Positions 1 to 6,697 of a stretch of 64,000 nt of DNA are shown here, in pieces. Position numbers and translations under genes: made by a program. Origin of the DNA: Suilimivivens aceti (GTDB taxonomy: Bacteria > Bacillota > Clostridia > Lachnospirales > Lachnospiraceae); NCBI RefSeq assembly GCF_025567405.1, contig NZ_JAOQKJ010000001.1, positions 186,001-250,000 on the forward strand. Direction: 5' to 3'. How positions within the stretch are numbered: position 1 is the stretch's first letter; each line of letters opens with the position of its first letter. Below the pieces are notes generated by a model that made no database searches, was not told the DNA's origin, and saw nothing but the letters and a program-made list of their open reading frames with translations.

Positions 1-761
1 GCATAGCATACTGTCAGTAAAGCATACTCCCATTCTTTCCTGTCTTTAAATATCAGTCTGATAATTCCCCATACACTATAGATACTCATCAAGAGAAGAA
101 CTATTGTACCAATAGTCATCCCCAACTGCTGGCTTCCTACCATAACCCTGAGAATCTCGTTAATTCCTGTATATGACATGCATATATGATCACAAAAGGA
201 AAGCGTCTCCAGATTAAAAATATGGGCAAGGCAAAGATCATCTATATACTGAAATAAATATGAGGCATCCCATCTTGGTTCTGAATCAGACTGAATCACA
301 GCTATAACTGCACATGCAAAAAGCACTATAGCAATATACTTTCTCTCACTGATCCATCGTTTACCATCTTCTTTATTAATATGCACAAGGTTTCTTTGCC
401 TGCAGCATATTAGAAATGCTATAAAGCATCCAAAAATAATCATCACATAGGAAATAAGATACTTTTCCCTTCCTACCTCCTGCAATTGATCCTTTCCGAT
501 TATAGCTAGTAATGAGAACATCACACCAATTCCAATGTCTAATAGTACCAGTTGTCGCAATTCACGTACTGAACCACTTCTCATCAACAGGTAATGTCCT
601 ATCCCCCATAATAAGACACCTAATCCCAGAAATAAAAAATGTAACCGGATAGGCTGTTCTCTATTTGCATAATTTGTAGACGCAAATAATGATAACATCG
701 TGAACACAAGCGAGCATATTAATGCTACTGCTGCTAGATTTCTTTCTCTATTCTCTCTCAT
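1..761 (-). CDS. Multi-spanning membrane protein (GT-C-like), N-terminal part, runs off the left edge
   Basis: An ATG at 761 with an upstream GGAGGAG ribosome site opens a frame that stays open for 253 codons to the window edge, so the C-terminus is missing. I see about six hydrophobic segments: residues near 8-26, 40-60, 73-90, 100-120 and 140-155, and one near 225-250. Between the last two is a loop holding an SEPRWD sequence and an acidic IDD patch. This layout resembles the large GT-C-type or GtrC-like membrane proteins elsewhere in the window (for example at 22577-24910 and 32072-33577), which use polyprenyl-phosphate sugars. The resemblance is in layout only, so function is inferred. 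It is read leftward, like the glycan locus, but is separated from it by the accessory island. Confidence 0.6.
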   Translation of the reverse strand, partial: MRENRERNLAAVALICSLVFTMLSLFASTNYANREQPIRLHFLFLGLGVLLWGIGHYLLMRSGSVRELRQLVLLDIGIGVMFSLLAIIGKDQLQEVGREKYLISYVMIIFGCFIAFLICCRQRNLVHINKEDGKRWISERKYIAIVLFACAVIAVIQSDSEPRWDASYLFQYIDDLCLAHIFNLETLSFCDHICMSYTGINEILRVMVGSQQLGMTIGTIVLLLMSIYSVWGIIRLIFKDRKEWEYALLTVCY

Positions 762-843
762 GTTTCTCCTCCCTGCAAACCATTATCATTGTATCAAATA
801 TTTACGATGCAGGAAAGTCTAATCCAAGTTTCTACATATAAAA

Positions 844-878
844 AGTACAAGCCATTACTTTATATAACGACTTGCACT
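844..878 (-). terminator. Imperfect hairpin followed by a U-tract
   Basis: On the minus strand the arms AGTGCAAG (878-871) and CTTGTACT (851-844) pair with one G-U/mismatch position, and TTTTTAT follows directly. It lies past the end of the leftward gene ending at 1013, so it could terminate that operon. It also lies just downstream of a possible promoter (TATAAT at 887-882, TTGAAG at 912-907, 19-bp spacing), so it could instead be a leader hairpin of the gene starting at 761. Confidence 0.35.
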
Positions 879-1012
879 CATATTATACCATAATATAAAA
901 ATATAACTTCAAGATTTCATTGTTCTATCGAAATCTTCTATATATTCGGACACTTGGGACAAAATGGGCATTGTGAGATTTACAATTCTTCAAAACCGTT
1001 TTGAAATCATAC

Positions 1013-1594
1013 TTAATTTATCACACTAACTATTGTCATTGCTATTGATATTATAGAAACGAATATTGAAATCACATTAATTTTCGAGTTTTTCTTTGTT
1101 TCCAAATTCAGTCTCAAAAATTCTTTTTGTATTCTAGTAATCAAATTTTCAACAACAAAACTTTCCCTCAATTTCTCATCAATTTTCTCTAATTTTTTTA
1201 AATCCCCCAACATTTCCTGCTGCTCCTTTTCACATTCAAAATAGGGATATTTTTCCAAGAGCTTATTTCTGGCACTTTTTATTTCTTTTATATACGGTTT
1301 TAATTTTCTCGCATATCTAAAATCTGCATTAACTCTATATATTATATCGTCCAGCCATGTCATTACATTTGGATATACTCTTTTCACAGATTGAACATTA
1401 TTAGAATATCCTATATATATTTTTTCTATTTCTATATCCAAATCTACTATTTCATTTTCCATACACTGAATTGTGGTAAACAATCGTTGACACGCAATCT
1501 TCATATACGAATTTTTATCTCTTAAGTACAAGCTCGACAAATATATTGCAAAGATAATTATTATTACAAAATATGCTACAACCATAATTTCCAT
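1013..1594 (-). CDS. Coiled-coil protein with N- and C-terminal membrane helices, unknown function
   Basis: I do not recognise this 193-aa protein. The start is placed at 1594 because an AGGAGGT site sits 6-8 bases upstream; an in-frame ATG at 1627 has no such site. Residues 4-22 form a membrane helix, about 25-165 are charged and heptad-like (many K, E, L and I), and the last 20 residues form a second hydrophobic helix. It is probably anchored at both ends with the coiled coil on one side of the membrane. It lies 78 bp after the four-helix membrane protein gene, in the same direction, and is probably the last gene of the MBL operon. It is very AT-rich, like its neighbours. Confidence 0.65.
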   Translation of the reverse strand: MEIMVVAYFVIIIIFAIYLSSLYLRDKNSYMKIACQRLFTTIQCMENEIVDLDIEIEKIYIGYSNNVQSVKRVYPNVMTWLDDIIYRVNADFRYARKLKPYIKEIKSARNKLLEKYPYFECEKEQQEMLGDLKKLEKIDEKLRESFVVENLITRIQKEFLRLNLETKKNSKINVISIFVSIISIAMTIVSVIN

Positions 1595-1672
1595 ATGTAT
1601 ACCTCCTAGTTTATCTATCATTACCATCTCACAAAAATATTTTTATGCACATCATCTCTGTATTCACATTTT

Positions 1673-2377
1673 TTAGTCAAAATACCCAGAATCGCATGCA
1701 GCAAGCAATGCAAAAGCATATTTTTTAGCGCTATTTTTTACTAGTTTTTTGTTAATTAGAAAAACCCACATTAACAAATATCCTATTGTAAAAATCATGC
1801 TAAGTAATAGCTCTGCATTATCTACTAAAAAATAAGTTTGCTTCTGCAATTTCATTATTACAATATTACCAACTGCAGAAACAACACATATCATTATCCC
1901 AAATGGTTTTACACCCAATATGTTATAGGCGAATCCCAGATTAGTATTCTCTTCTGCAATCAATGGAAATTTTGTGCTATTTCTTGTTCTTGCTATCAGC
2001 CACTTAATTGCACTTTCAGATTTTTGCTTCATATCTGCAGCATTATCTGTTACTTTAAATTTCCTTAAATGCTTCTGAAAAAATTTATAATAACGTTCCT
2101 TCGTGAACTCATCGAGTGTAGTATCCTCTGGAATGAGAAAACTTTGTGCCGGCAATCCATCTGGAAAACATTTATGTAAAACTTTTCCTCCATTTAATCT
2201 AGCTATTAGGATTAGCAAATTTGAAAATGAAAAGGTGATCCCCGTAATAATAAGTGTGCTTGAAATATTACGAGCTACTGGAAATAGTATATATATTTGA
2301 ATTATCAAAGGTGCCAACACAATGACTCCTACACTAATGCGGGATCTCATATTATACACCCCAAAAACATCCCTCAT
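1673..2377 (-). CDS. Four-helix membrane protein of an unnamed conserved family
   Basis: 234 aa, ATG at 2377 with AGGAGG 8 bases upstream. Membrane helices are at about residues 14-35, 38-60, 158-177 and 184-208, so two N-terminal and two C-terminal helices flank a soluble section of about 95 residues. Just before helix 3 is a signature of the form SAxxWLxxxTR...FxxIxEEN...GFxxNxLGxKPxGI. I recall similar motifs in unannotated proteins from other bacteria, but I cannot name the family. The two-plus-two layout resembles pore-forming effectors of conflict systems such as S-4TM, but the sequence is not clearly of that family. It follows the 150-aa gene by 24 bp and is likely co-transcribed with it and the MBL hydrolase. 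Confidence 0.7.
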   Translation of the reverse strand: MRDVFGVYNMRSRISVGVIVLAPLIIQIYILFPVARNISSTLIITGITFSFSNLLILIARLNGGKVLHKCFPDGLPAQSFLIPEDTTLDEFTKERYYKFFQKHLRKFKVTDNAADMKQKSESAIKWLIARTRNSTKFPLIAEENTNLGFAYNILGVKPFGIMICVVSAVGNIVIMKLQKQTYFLVDNAELLLSMIFTIGYLLMWVFLINKKLVKNSAKKYAFALLAACDSGYFD

Positions 2378-2401
2378 GCCAGTCCTCCTACTTATTAATA
2401 G

Positions 2402-2854
2402 TTATTTAACTCTAGTAAATGCACTATTTATCCGAGTTGTAATATCTGTAAGATGTCTGTTACCATAAAAAATCAATTCTGACTCTGTCAGATCAAAAGA
2501 AAAACCATACTTTGCTCCATTTAAAAGATTCGCAATTCTCTCTTGCCCCTGATGTGTCAAATATATGTTTTTACATAATTGACATAATCGAGAAAGCTGA
2601 ATACCGCTATTACACGTAATAACCACAACGTTATTTTCATATATCTCTGATAAGCAATTATCTAAATAGTGCTCAATCTGAAAATTATGTCCTATAATAA
2701 ACAGAACATCCAGAGAGCATGCAGGTATGCTCTCCAGAGTTATAAAGCCATTCTCCATTGGGTTCTGTTTTGTCCACAAATTCATGGAATCCCAAATATA
2801 CTTCTGTCGTGCGTGAACAGTTGCTGCAAAACTTTCAGATATCAAATATCTCAT
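2402..2854 (-). CDS. 150-aa alpha/beta protein, possible caspase/CHAT-like His-Cys dyad
   Basis: Not assignable to a family by eye. The ATG at 2854 overlaps the stop of the MBL hydrolase gene (ATGA), which indicates translational coupling and a joint function. The core alternates predicted strands and helices: DVLFIIGH (residues 49-56), VVVITCNSG (76-84), IYLTH and SELIFYGN. A strand ending in GH followed by a strand ending in TCNSG recalls the His and Cys motifs of CHAT/caspase-fold proteases. The spacing (H56 to C81) is shorter than usual and the protein is small, so this is a hypothesis. No signal peptide or membrane helix is visible, so it is probably cytoplasmic. Confidence 0.6.
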   Translation of the reverse strand: MRYLISESFAATVHARQKYIWDSMNLWTKQNPMENGFITLESIPACSLDVLFIIGHNFQIEHYLDNCLSEIYENNVVVITCNSGIQLSRLCQLCKNIYLTHQGQERIANLLNGAKYGFSFDLTESELIFYGNRHLTDITTRINSAFTRVK

Positions 2855-3729
2855 CTTGCTCCTAAAGTCCTCCCAGTATATGTTGATTCTCTCATAAAAA
2901 AACTGGTATTTAGACAGATATTTCCATAATCCTTTGTATTATATACTCTATGTCCCGTGGTATTTAAATCATTAGACCCTCCATTAGTATTACCGGTATT
3001 GTCCGACACGATATACACTGTATCAATCTGATCACATTTTTGAGCAAATATTTTATCCGCCTGACACGCTTTACCATGATGAGGTAGCTGAATAATATCA
3101 TAATCTCTCACTTTATCTTCAATAGCTGCGTAGGAAGCATCCCCTGATAAAAGCAGTGTATGACTACCAATTTCTACACTTAATTGGACACTGGTAGCAT
3201 TATACGCTGTTTCACCATCCATGGTATCCCCTTCTCTACTGTCCAAATGCTTAGCCACAGTATTCAACATATAATCAAAATCTGGTCCAACTATCGAAAT
3301 CTCATCTGCTTCATTAAATTCTTCCTCATAAATATCATGCAGATTACATCCCGACAAAGCAGCTATATTATCGTATTTCTCTAAAATTTCTTTTTTTATA
3401 GTGTCCTGCTTTCGACGTCCATCACCAATACGCTCAAAAATCTCATCCACATACTTTAAAAGCAACGTTGTCCATATTGCAGATATTCGACCACTATTAA
3501 CAAGTACAGGAATTCCATCAAAATGATCAGAATCATTATGAGACAGAATCAAAGTTGCCTTTTCAAAGCAATTCTCGTCCATATACTGAATTACTTTTTC
3601 TGCGTGTCTTTCTGCCCCACAATCATAAATATACAATTCCGTACCAGTATTGATCAGTGTGCAATCGCCATAGTTCGTACTTTCCGCATTTTCATAATCT
3701 TTTGCGCTAAATACAATTATTTCTTTCAT
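2851..3729 (-). CDS. ComEC-like metallo-beta-lactamase-fold hydrolase
   Basis: 292 aa, ATG at 3729 with AGGAG at 3744-3740. The metallo-beta-lactamase motifs are visible: H64-N-D66-S-D68-H69 in motif 2 (canonical HxHxDH with the second His replaced by Asp), LLLSGDAS giving the bridging Asp, LPHHGK giving the next metal His, and TTGHRVY near the C-terminus. This order matches the soluble domain of ComEC/Rec2 and standalone relatives that hydrolyse phosphoester or nucleotide bonds. There is no signal peptide or membrane helix, so it acts in the cytoplasm. It is first in an operon with the 150-aa protein (ATGA overlap) and two membrane proteins, so it may make or remove a signal that controls them. 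The substrate is unknown. Confidence 0.85.
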   Translation of the reverse strand: MKEIIVFSAKDYENAESTNYGDCTLINTGTELYIYDCGAERHAEKVIQYMDENCFEKATLILSHNDSDHFDGIPVLVNSGRISAIWTTLLLKYVDEIFERIGDGRRKQDTIKKEILEKYDNIAALSGCNLHDIYEEEFNEADEISIVGPDFDYMLNTVAKHLDSREGDTMDGETAYNATSVQLSVEIGSHTLLLSGDASYAAIEDKVRDYDIIQLPHHGKACQADKIFAQKCDQIDTVYIVSDNTGNTNGGSNDLNTTGHRVYNTKDYGNICLNTSFFMRESTYTGRTLGAR

Positions 3730-3762
3730 CTTTCTTATTCTCCTTCTTTAATATATTTTTAT

Positions 3763-3792
3763 ATAATAAACAATAATTAAAGAATTGAACAA
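3763..3792 (-). promoter_or_regulatory. Probable promoter of the MBL operon
   Basis: On the minus strand TTGTTC (3792-3787) and TATTAT (3768-3763) are separated by 18 bp and lie about 35 bp before the MBL gene start at 3729. A small inverted repeat GAAC-N4-GTTC (3787-3798) overlaps the -35 box. Confidence 0.5.
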
Positions 3793-4035
3793 ACGTTCTT
3801 CTTGCAACGCTGTGCATCCCATGGTACTATACTTTTAGATTAATGCTTGTAGTACTTCAGGGATCAGCAGTTGGCAGCTGCTGATTTCTTTAGTTATTGG
3901 GTTTTTAACAAGTAATTATTTTTTTTATCATCTTATTTCAACATTAGAATACACTATATGCCATAATATGTCAACCAGGAAGTTTATTTTTTGTTATATT
4001 TTATAACATTCCACTAGTTTTTCGCTCATTTTCTA
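3793..4035. other. Non-coding gap between divergent operons, with one hairpin
   Basis: No gene is visible between the divergent MBL operon and the ATPase. The only clear structure is a perfect 8-bp hairpin, ATCAGCAG (3863-3870) with CTGCTGAT (3878-3885) and a 7-nt loop. Rightward it is followed by TTCTTTAG, a weak T-rich tract, so it may be a terminator relic from a lost gene. The rest is AT-rich without repeats I could detect. Confidence 0.4.
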
Positions 4036-4064
4036 TTGACCAAAGCCAAAAAAGGTGATATTTT
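4036..4064 (+). promoter_or_regulatory. Promoter of the AAA ATPase gene
   Basis: TTGACC (4036-4041), a 17-bp spacer and TATTTT (4059-4064) match a sigma-A promoter. Transcription would start near 4071, only a few bases before the AGGAGG site (4074-4079), giving an unusually short leader. This also excludes the in-frame ATG at 4055 as the start. Confidence 0.6.
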
Positions 4065-4084
4065 ATAACAAGCAGGAGGTTTTT

Positions 4085-5422
4085 ATGTTTACCTATCTTG
4101 AATTAAAAAATTTTAAATCCTTTAAAGAAATCAGTATTAATTTTGAGAACAAAAAAGATGCTTTTAAACATATAATTGCTATTTATGGTGCAAATGGAAG
4201 TGGTAAATCCACAATTGTAGAAGCTTTTTTGGCATTGGAAAAAACATTGGGTACCATGCGTGTTAAGGATATGCTCCTAGATATACTAAACAATAAAATA
4301 ACCCCGCCAGATGATATTCCTATAAAGCAAGAATTAATGCTAGAGTTTATTAAAAGAAGACTTGAGAATAACACTGTCGAAAAAATTATAGATGAATATA
4401 AGACGATTCATTCCACAGATCCTATGAAGTTGGAATTCGGTTTTATCATTAACGACTCACCCGGCTCTTATTTGATGGAATTTGATAATAATCATTTAAT
4501 CAGAGAACGGTTAGAATATAAAATCTTGAAAAATAAAGGCTGTTGTTTTGATATTGAAGAAGATAAACTCGAAATAAATTCCAATATATTTGAATCAACA
4601 GATTTCTTGGAAGAATTCAAAAAACAGCTTCAAATGTACTGGGGAAAGCATACCTTCTTATCAATTCTTCAACATGAAGTAGATGATAAATCAGTGTCAT
4701 ATATTAGTTCGAATATTTCAAAAAACCTAATGTGTGTGTTAACCAGTTTTAATAGCATTAGCTATAAAGTATCCAACAGTAATGATGAAAGCAGCATTTA
4801 TGCGAATCAGCTTCTGGCAAACCTTGAAAGCGGAACTATTGAAAAGACGGAAGAAAGGCAACTTGCTGCAGTAGAACAGTTTATAAATGATTTTTTTGTA
4901 AATCTCTTTGATGATGTTAATAAGGCCTTTTATCATAAAGAAGAAAAAAATAGCAAAATCAAATATTCGTTATTCCTCAATAAAAAAATGGATAATCATG
5001 ATTTTGATATTGATTTTCAATACGAATCAAGTGGCACTCAAGAAATATTGAATTTGTTACCCTATCTTATGTTAGCTATTACTGGAAAATGCGTCATTAT
5101 TGACGAATTTGGAAATGGCATTCATGATTTAATGGCCGCTGAATTAATTAGAGCGATTTCTCACAATATCAAAGGCCAATTAATTATTACAACTCACAAT
5201 ACTTTAATTATGGATCACTCAGATATAAGGGCAGATGCACTATATTTTATATTTGCAGACTCATCCAAAAAAAAGGTGAAATGTGTTACTGATATTGAAG
5301 AAAGATTACACCCAAACTATAACTATAGGAATCGATATTTTAACAATAAACTATACACATATGGATTACCTTCAAATACTAACTTTGATTTTAACGAATT
5401 TTCTAAATTATATGTAAATTAA
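4085..5422 (+). CDS. AAA15/OLD-like ATP-binding protein (COG1106 type)
   Basis: 445 aa from the ATG at 4085, which has AGGAGG 5 bases upstream. The N-terminus FTYLELKNFKSF is typical of SMC/RecF-like ATPases. Walker A is GANGSGKS (residues 35-42), the Walker B segment with an acidic DEFGNG is at about 335-345, and the H-motif TTHN is at about 369. No TOPRIM or HNH nuclease domain follows, so it is closest to standalone AAA15 proteins such as RloA-type ATPases, which usually pair with a second protein. No partner lies downstream, where hairpins and IS66 follow; one may have been lost. Such ATPases often occur in restriction or abortive-infection loci. Placement beside the divergent MBL operon suggests an accessory island. 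Very AT-rich. Confidence 0.8.
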   Translation: MFTYLELKNFKSFKEISINFENKKDAFKHIIAIYGANGSGKSTIVEAFLALEKTLGTMRVKDMLLDILNNKITPPDDIPIKQELMLEFIKRRLENNTVEKIIDEYKTIHSTDPMKLEFGFIINDSPGSYLMEFDNNHLIRERLEYKILKNKGCCFDIEEDKLEINSNIFESTDFLEEFKKQLQMYWGKHTFLSILQHEVDDKSVSYISSNISKNLMCVLTSFNSISYKVSNSNDESSIYANQLLANLESGTIEKTEERQLAAVEQFINDFFVNLFDDVNKAFYHKEEKNSKIKYSLFLNKKMDNHDFDIDFQYESSGTQEILNLLPYLMLAITGKCVIIDEFGNGIHDLMAAELIRAISHNIKGQLIITTHNTLIMDHSDIRADALYFIFADSSKKKVKCVTDIEERLHPNYNYRNRYFNNKLYTYGLPSNTNFDFNEFSKLYVN

Positions 5423-5427
5423 ATCAT

Positions 5428-5501
5428 AACCACCCATCCAACGGGTGGTTTGCTCTAACCCTATAAGGGCTTGTTACCGGCCAGCGCCTAAAGACGCTGG
5501 C
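5428..5501. repeat. Three consecutive hairpins after the ATPase gene
   Basis: Three inverted repeats follow directly: AACCACCC/GGGTGGTT (5428-5450, 7-nt loop), CCCT/AGGG (5459-5469), and GCCAGCG/CGCTGGC (5480-5501, 8-nt loop). The first could terminate the ATPase transcript, though the T-run is weak. A string of short perfect hairpins is also typical of IS200/IS605-type ends or REP-like elements, so this may be a remnant of such an element next to IS66. Base composition is richer in G+C than the ATPase gene. Confidence 0.5.
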
Positions 5502-5538
5502 TTTCACTTCGTTCCAAGCCATCTTGCCTTTGCGTAAA

Positions 5539-5616
5539 GTAAATGCTCCATAGCAAGTACCTGTCAATAGCCTCACCGTAAATGCTCCATAGCAAGTACC
5601 TGTCAATAGCCTCACC
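5539..5616. repeat. Perfect 39-bp tandem duplication of the IS66 left end
   Basis: Positions 5539-5577 and 5578-5616 are identical, head to tail, and each begins with the terminal GTAAATGC of the element. The second copy runs on into the element. The outer copy could come from a nested or imprecise insertion or from slippage. Confidence 0.95.
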
Positions 5617-5647
5617 TATCTGCCATAATAGTCTCACACTACACACA

Positions 5648-5679
5648 GTCAAAAAAGTTCAGCACTCAACTTTTTTGAC
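5648..5679. terminator. Perfect 12-bp hairpin before tnpA
   Basis: The arms GTCAAAAAAGTT (5648-5659) and AACTTTTTTGAC (5668-5679) flank an 8-nt loop. It stands just before the tnpA ribosome site (AGGAGG, 5687-5692). The A/T-rich arms give a T-run on both strands, so it may block read-through transcription into the transposase genes or sequester initiation when transcribed from outside. Confidence 0.55.
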
Positions 5680-5699
5680 CAGGGTCAGGAGGTTAGACT

Positions 5700-6068
5700 A
5701 TGAACACTCAAACCAGTTTAGTTGCAGAACAGATCCGCCTACAGAAGTGGGCTGACCAGATCAGGGACTGCCAGAATCGTCCCTCTGGTATGAAAGTCGA
5801 TGCCTGGTGCCAGGAACATGGCATCACAAAGGAGAATTATTACTATCGTCTGCGTCGAGTCAGGGAGGCATGTCTGGAACTTTGTGATCCATCTCCTTCC
5901 TTCGTGGAACTCACAGCACCTACAGAAAGTATACCGGCTAACGTATCTCCTACACATTCCCCTGTGGCTGCAGCACTTTATACAGAAAGCGGAATCACCA
6001 TAGATATCTATAATGACGCTTCAGCGGAGTTTCTCAGAAACCTGATAGGAGCAGCCAGCCATGCTTAA
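5700..6068 (+). CDS. tnpA: IS66 accessory protein TnpA
   Basis: 122 aa; ATG at 5700 with AGGAGG 8 bases upstream. It matches the small first protein of IS66 elements: a helix-turn-helix-like section around residues 30-55 (WCQEHGITKENYYYRLRRVR) and a tail ending GITIDIYNDAS...FLRNLI, which is typical of the family. It is required with TnpB for transposition, with an unclear biochemical role. Its end overlaps the start of tnpB by 8 bp, which suggests translational coupling. Length is normal and no frameshift is seen. Confidence 0.9.
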   Translation: MNTQTSLVAEQIRLQKWADQIRDCQNRPSGMKVDAWCQEHGITKENYYYRLRRVREACLELCDPSPSFVELTAPTESIPANVSPTHSPVAAALYTESGITIDIYNDASAEFLRNLIGAASHA

Positions 6069-6423
6069 TGATGCTTCTGGATTTCAGAAAATATATCTTG
6101 CCACCGGATACACGGATCTGCGCAGAGGCATGGAAGGACTGGCAAATATCATACGCTTCCGTTTTCATCTGGATCCTTATGACAGAAATACCCTGTTTCT
6201 GTTCTGCGGCAAGAGGAGTGACCGTATCAAAGGTCTCCTTTGGGAAGGGGATGGTTTTCTGTTATTATACAAACGGCTGGATACCGGTGCTTTCAGCTGG
6301 CCACGAAACAGCGAGGAAGCGCTGGCAATTACTTCTGAGCAGTATACGATGCTCATGCAGGGACTGGAAATCATAGCCAAACACCCCATAGACCAGATTC
6401 AGGATCCAAAGAAGCTCTTCTAA
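6061..6423 (+). CDS. tnpB: IS66 accessory protein TnpB
   Basis: 120 aa, matching the IS66 Orf2 family: IYLATGYTDLRRGMEGLA near the N-terminus, NTLFLFCGKRSDRIKGLLWEGDGF in the middle and RLDTGAFSWPR after it. Length is standard. The start overlaps the end of tnpA. It supports transposition together with TnpA and TnpC; its role is not resolved biochemically. It is separated from tnpC by about 275 bp of structured non-coding DNA. Confidence 0.93.
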   Translation: MLNDASGFQKIYLATGYTDLRRGMEGLANIIRFRFHLDPYDRNTLFLFCGKRSDRIKGLLWEGDGFLLLYKRLDTGAFSWPRNSEEALAITSEQYTMLMQGLEIIAKHPIDQIQDPKKLF

Positions 6424-6481
6424 GTTTTGTGCATTTCGCAGAATTTTTTTGTGGACAGTTTTGTCTCTCGGGGATTACTGT

Positions 6482-6608
6482 CCGTTGTTTATCCACAACG
6501 GTTCTGTCCTGCCACCCATACGGCCGGAATGGCAGGGCATTTGTGGACAACAGTACTGAAAATCTGAAAAAAGCAGTGATATCCCAGGTTTTCAGTACTG
6601 TTATCCAC
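6482..6608. repeat. Three stem-loops between tnpB and tnpC
   Basis: The gap holds three inverted repeats: CCGTTG/CAACGG (6482-6501), CCTGCCA/TGGCAGG (6508-6536), and a long one with 20-bp arms at 6543-6562 and 6589-6608 that differ at one position and enclose a 26-nt loop. A TATAAT sequence at about 6663-6668 precedes tnpC. The structures may control tnpC expression or act as sites for transposition proteins. Confidence 0.75.
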
Positions 6609-6697
6609 CGTCATAATGACGAACGGAAAACAGCCGCCAGCTGGTGGAAATGTATCATATCTGCTATAATGGGCTCAGTAAGAAAAGGAGTTCAGCT

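Noticed and set aside
5424..5615. Minus-strand 63-codon frame with a repeated peptide
   Set aside because: The repeat is only the translation of the duplicated IS66 terminal repeat; there is no ribosome site, and the rest of the frame covers non-coding hairpins.
5539..5616. Two 39-bp direct repeats as a CRISPR array
   Set aside because: The copies are contiguous, without spacers, and they are IS66 terminal repeats.
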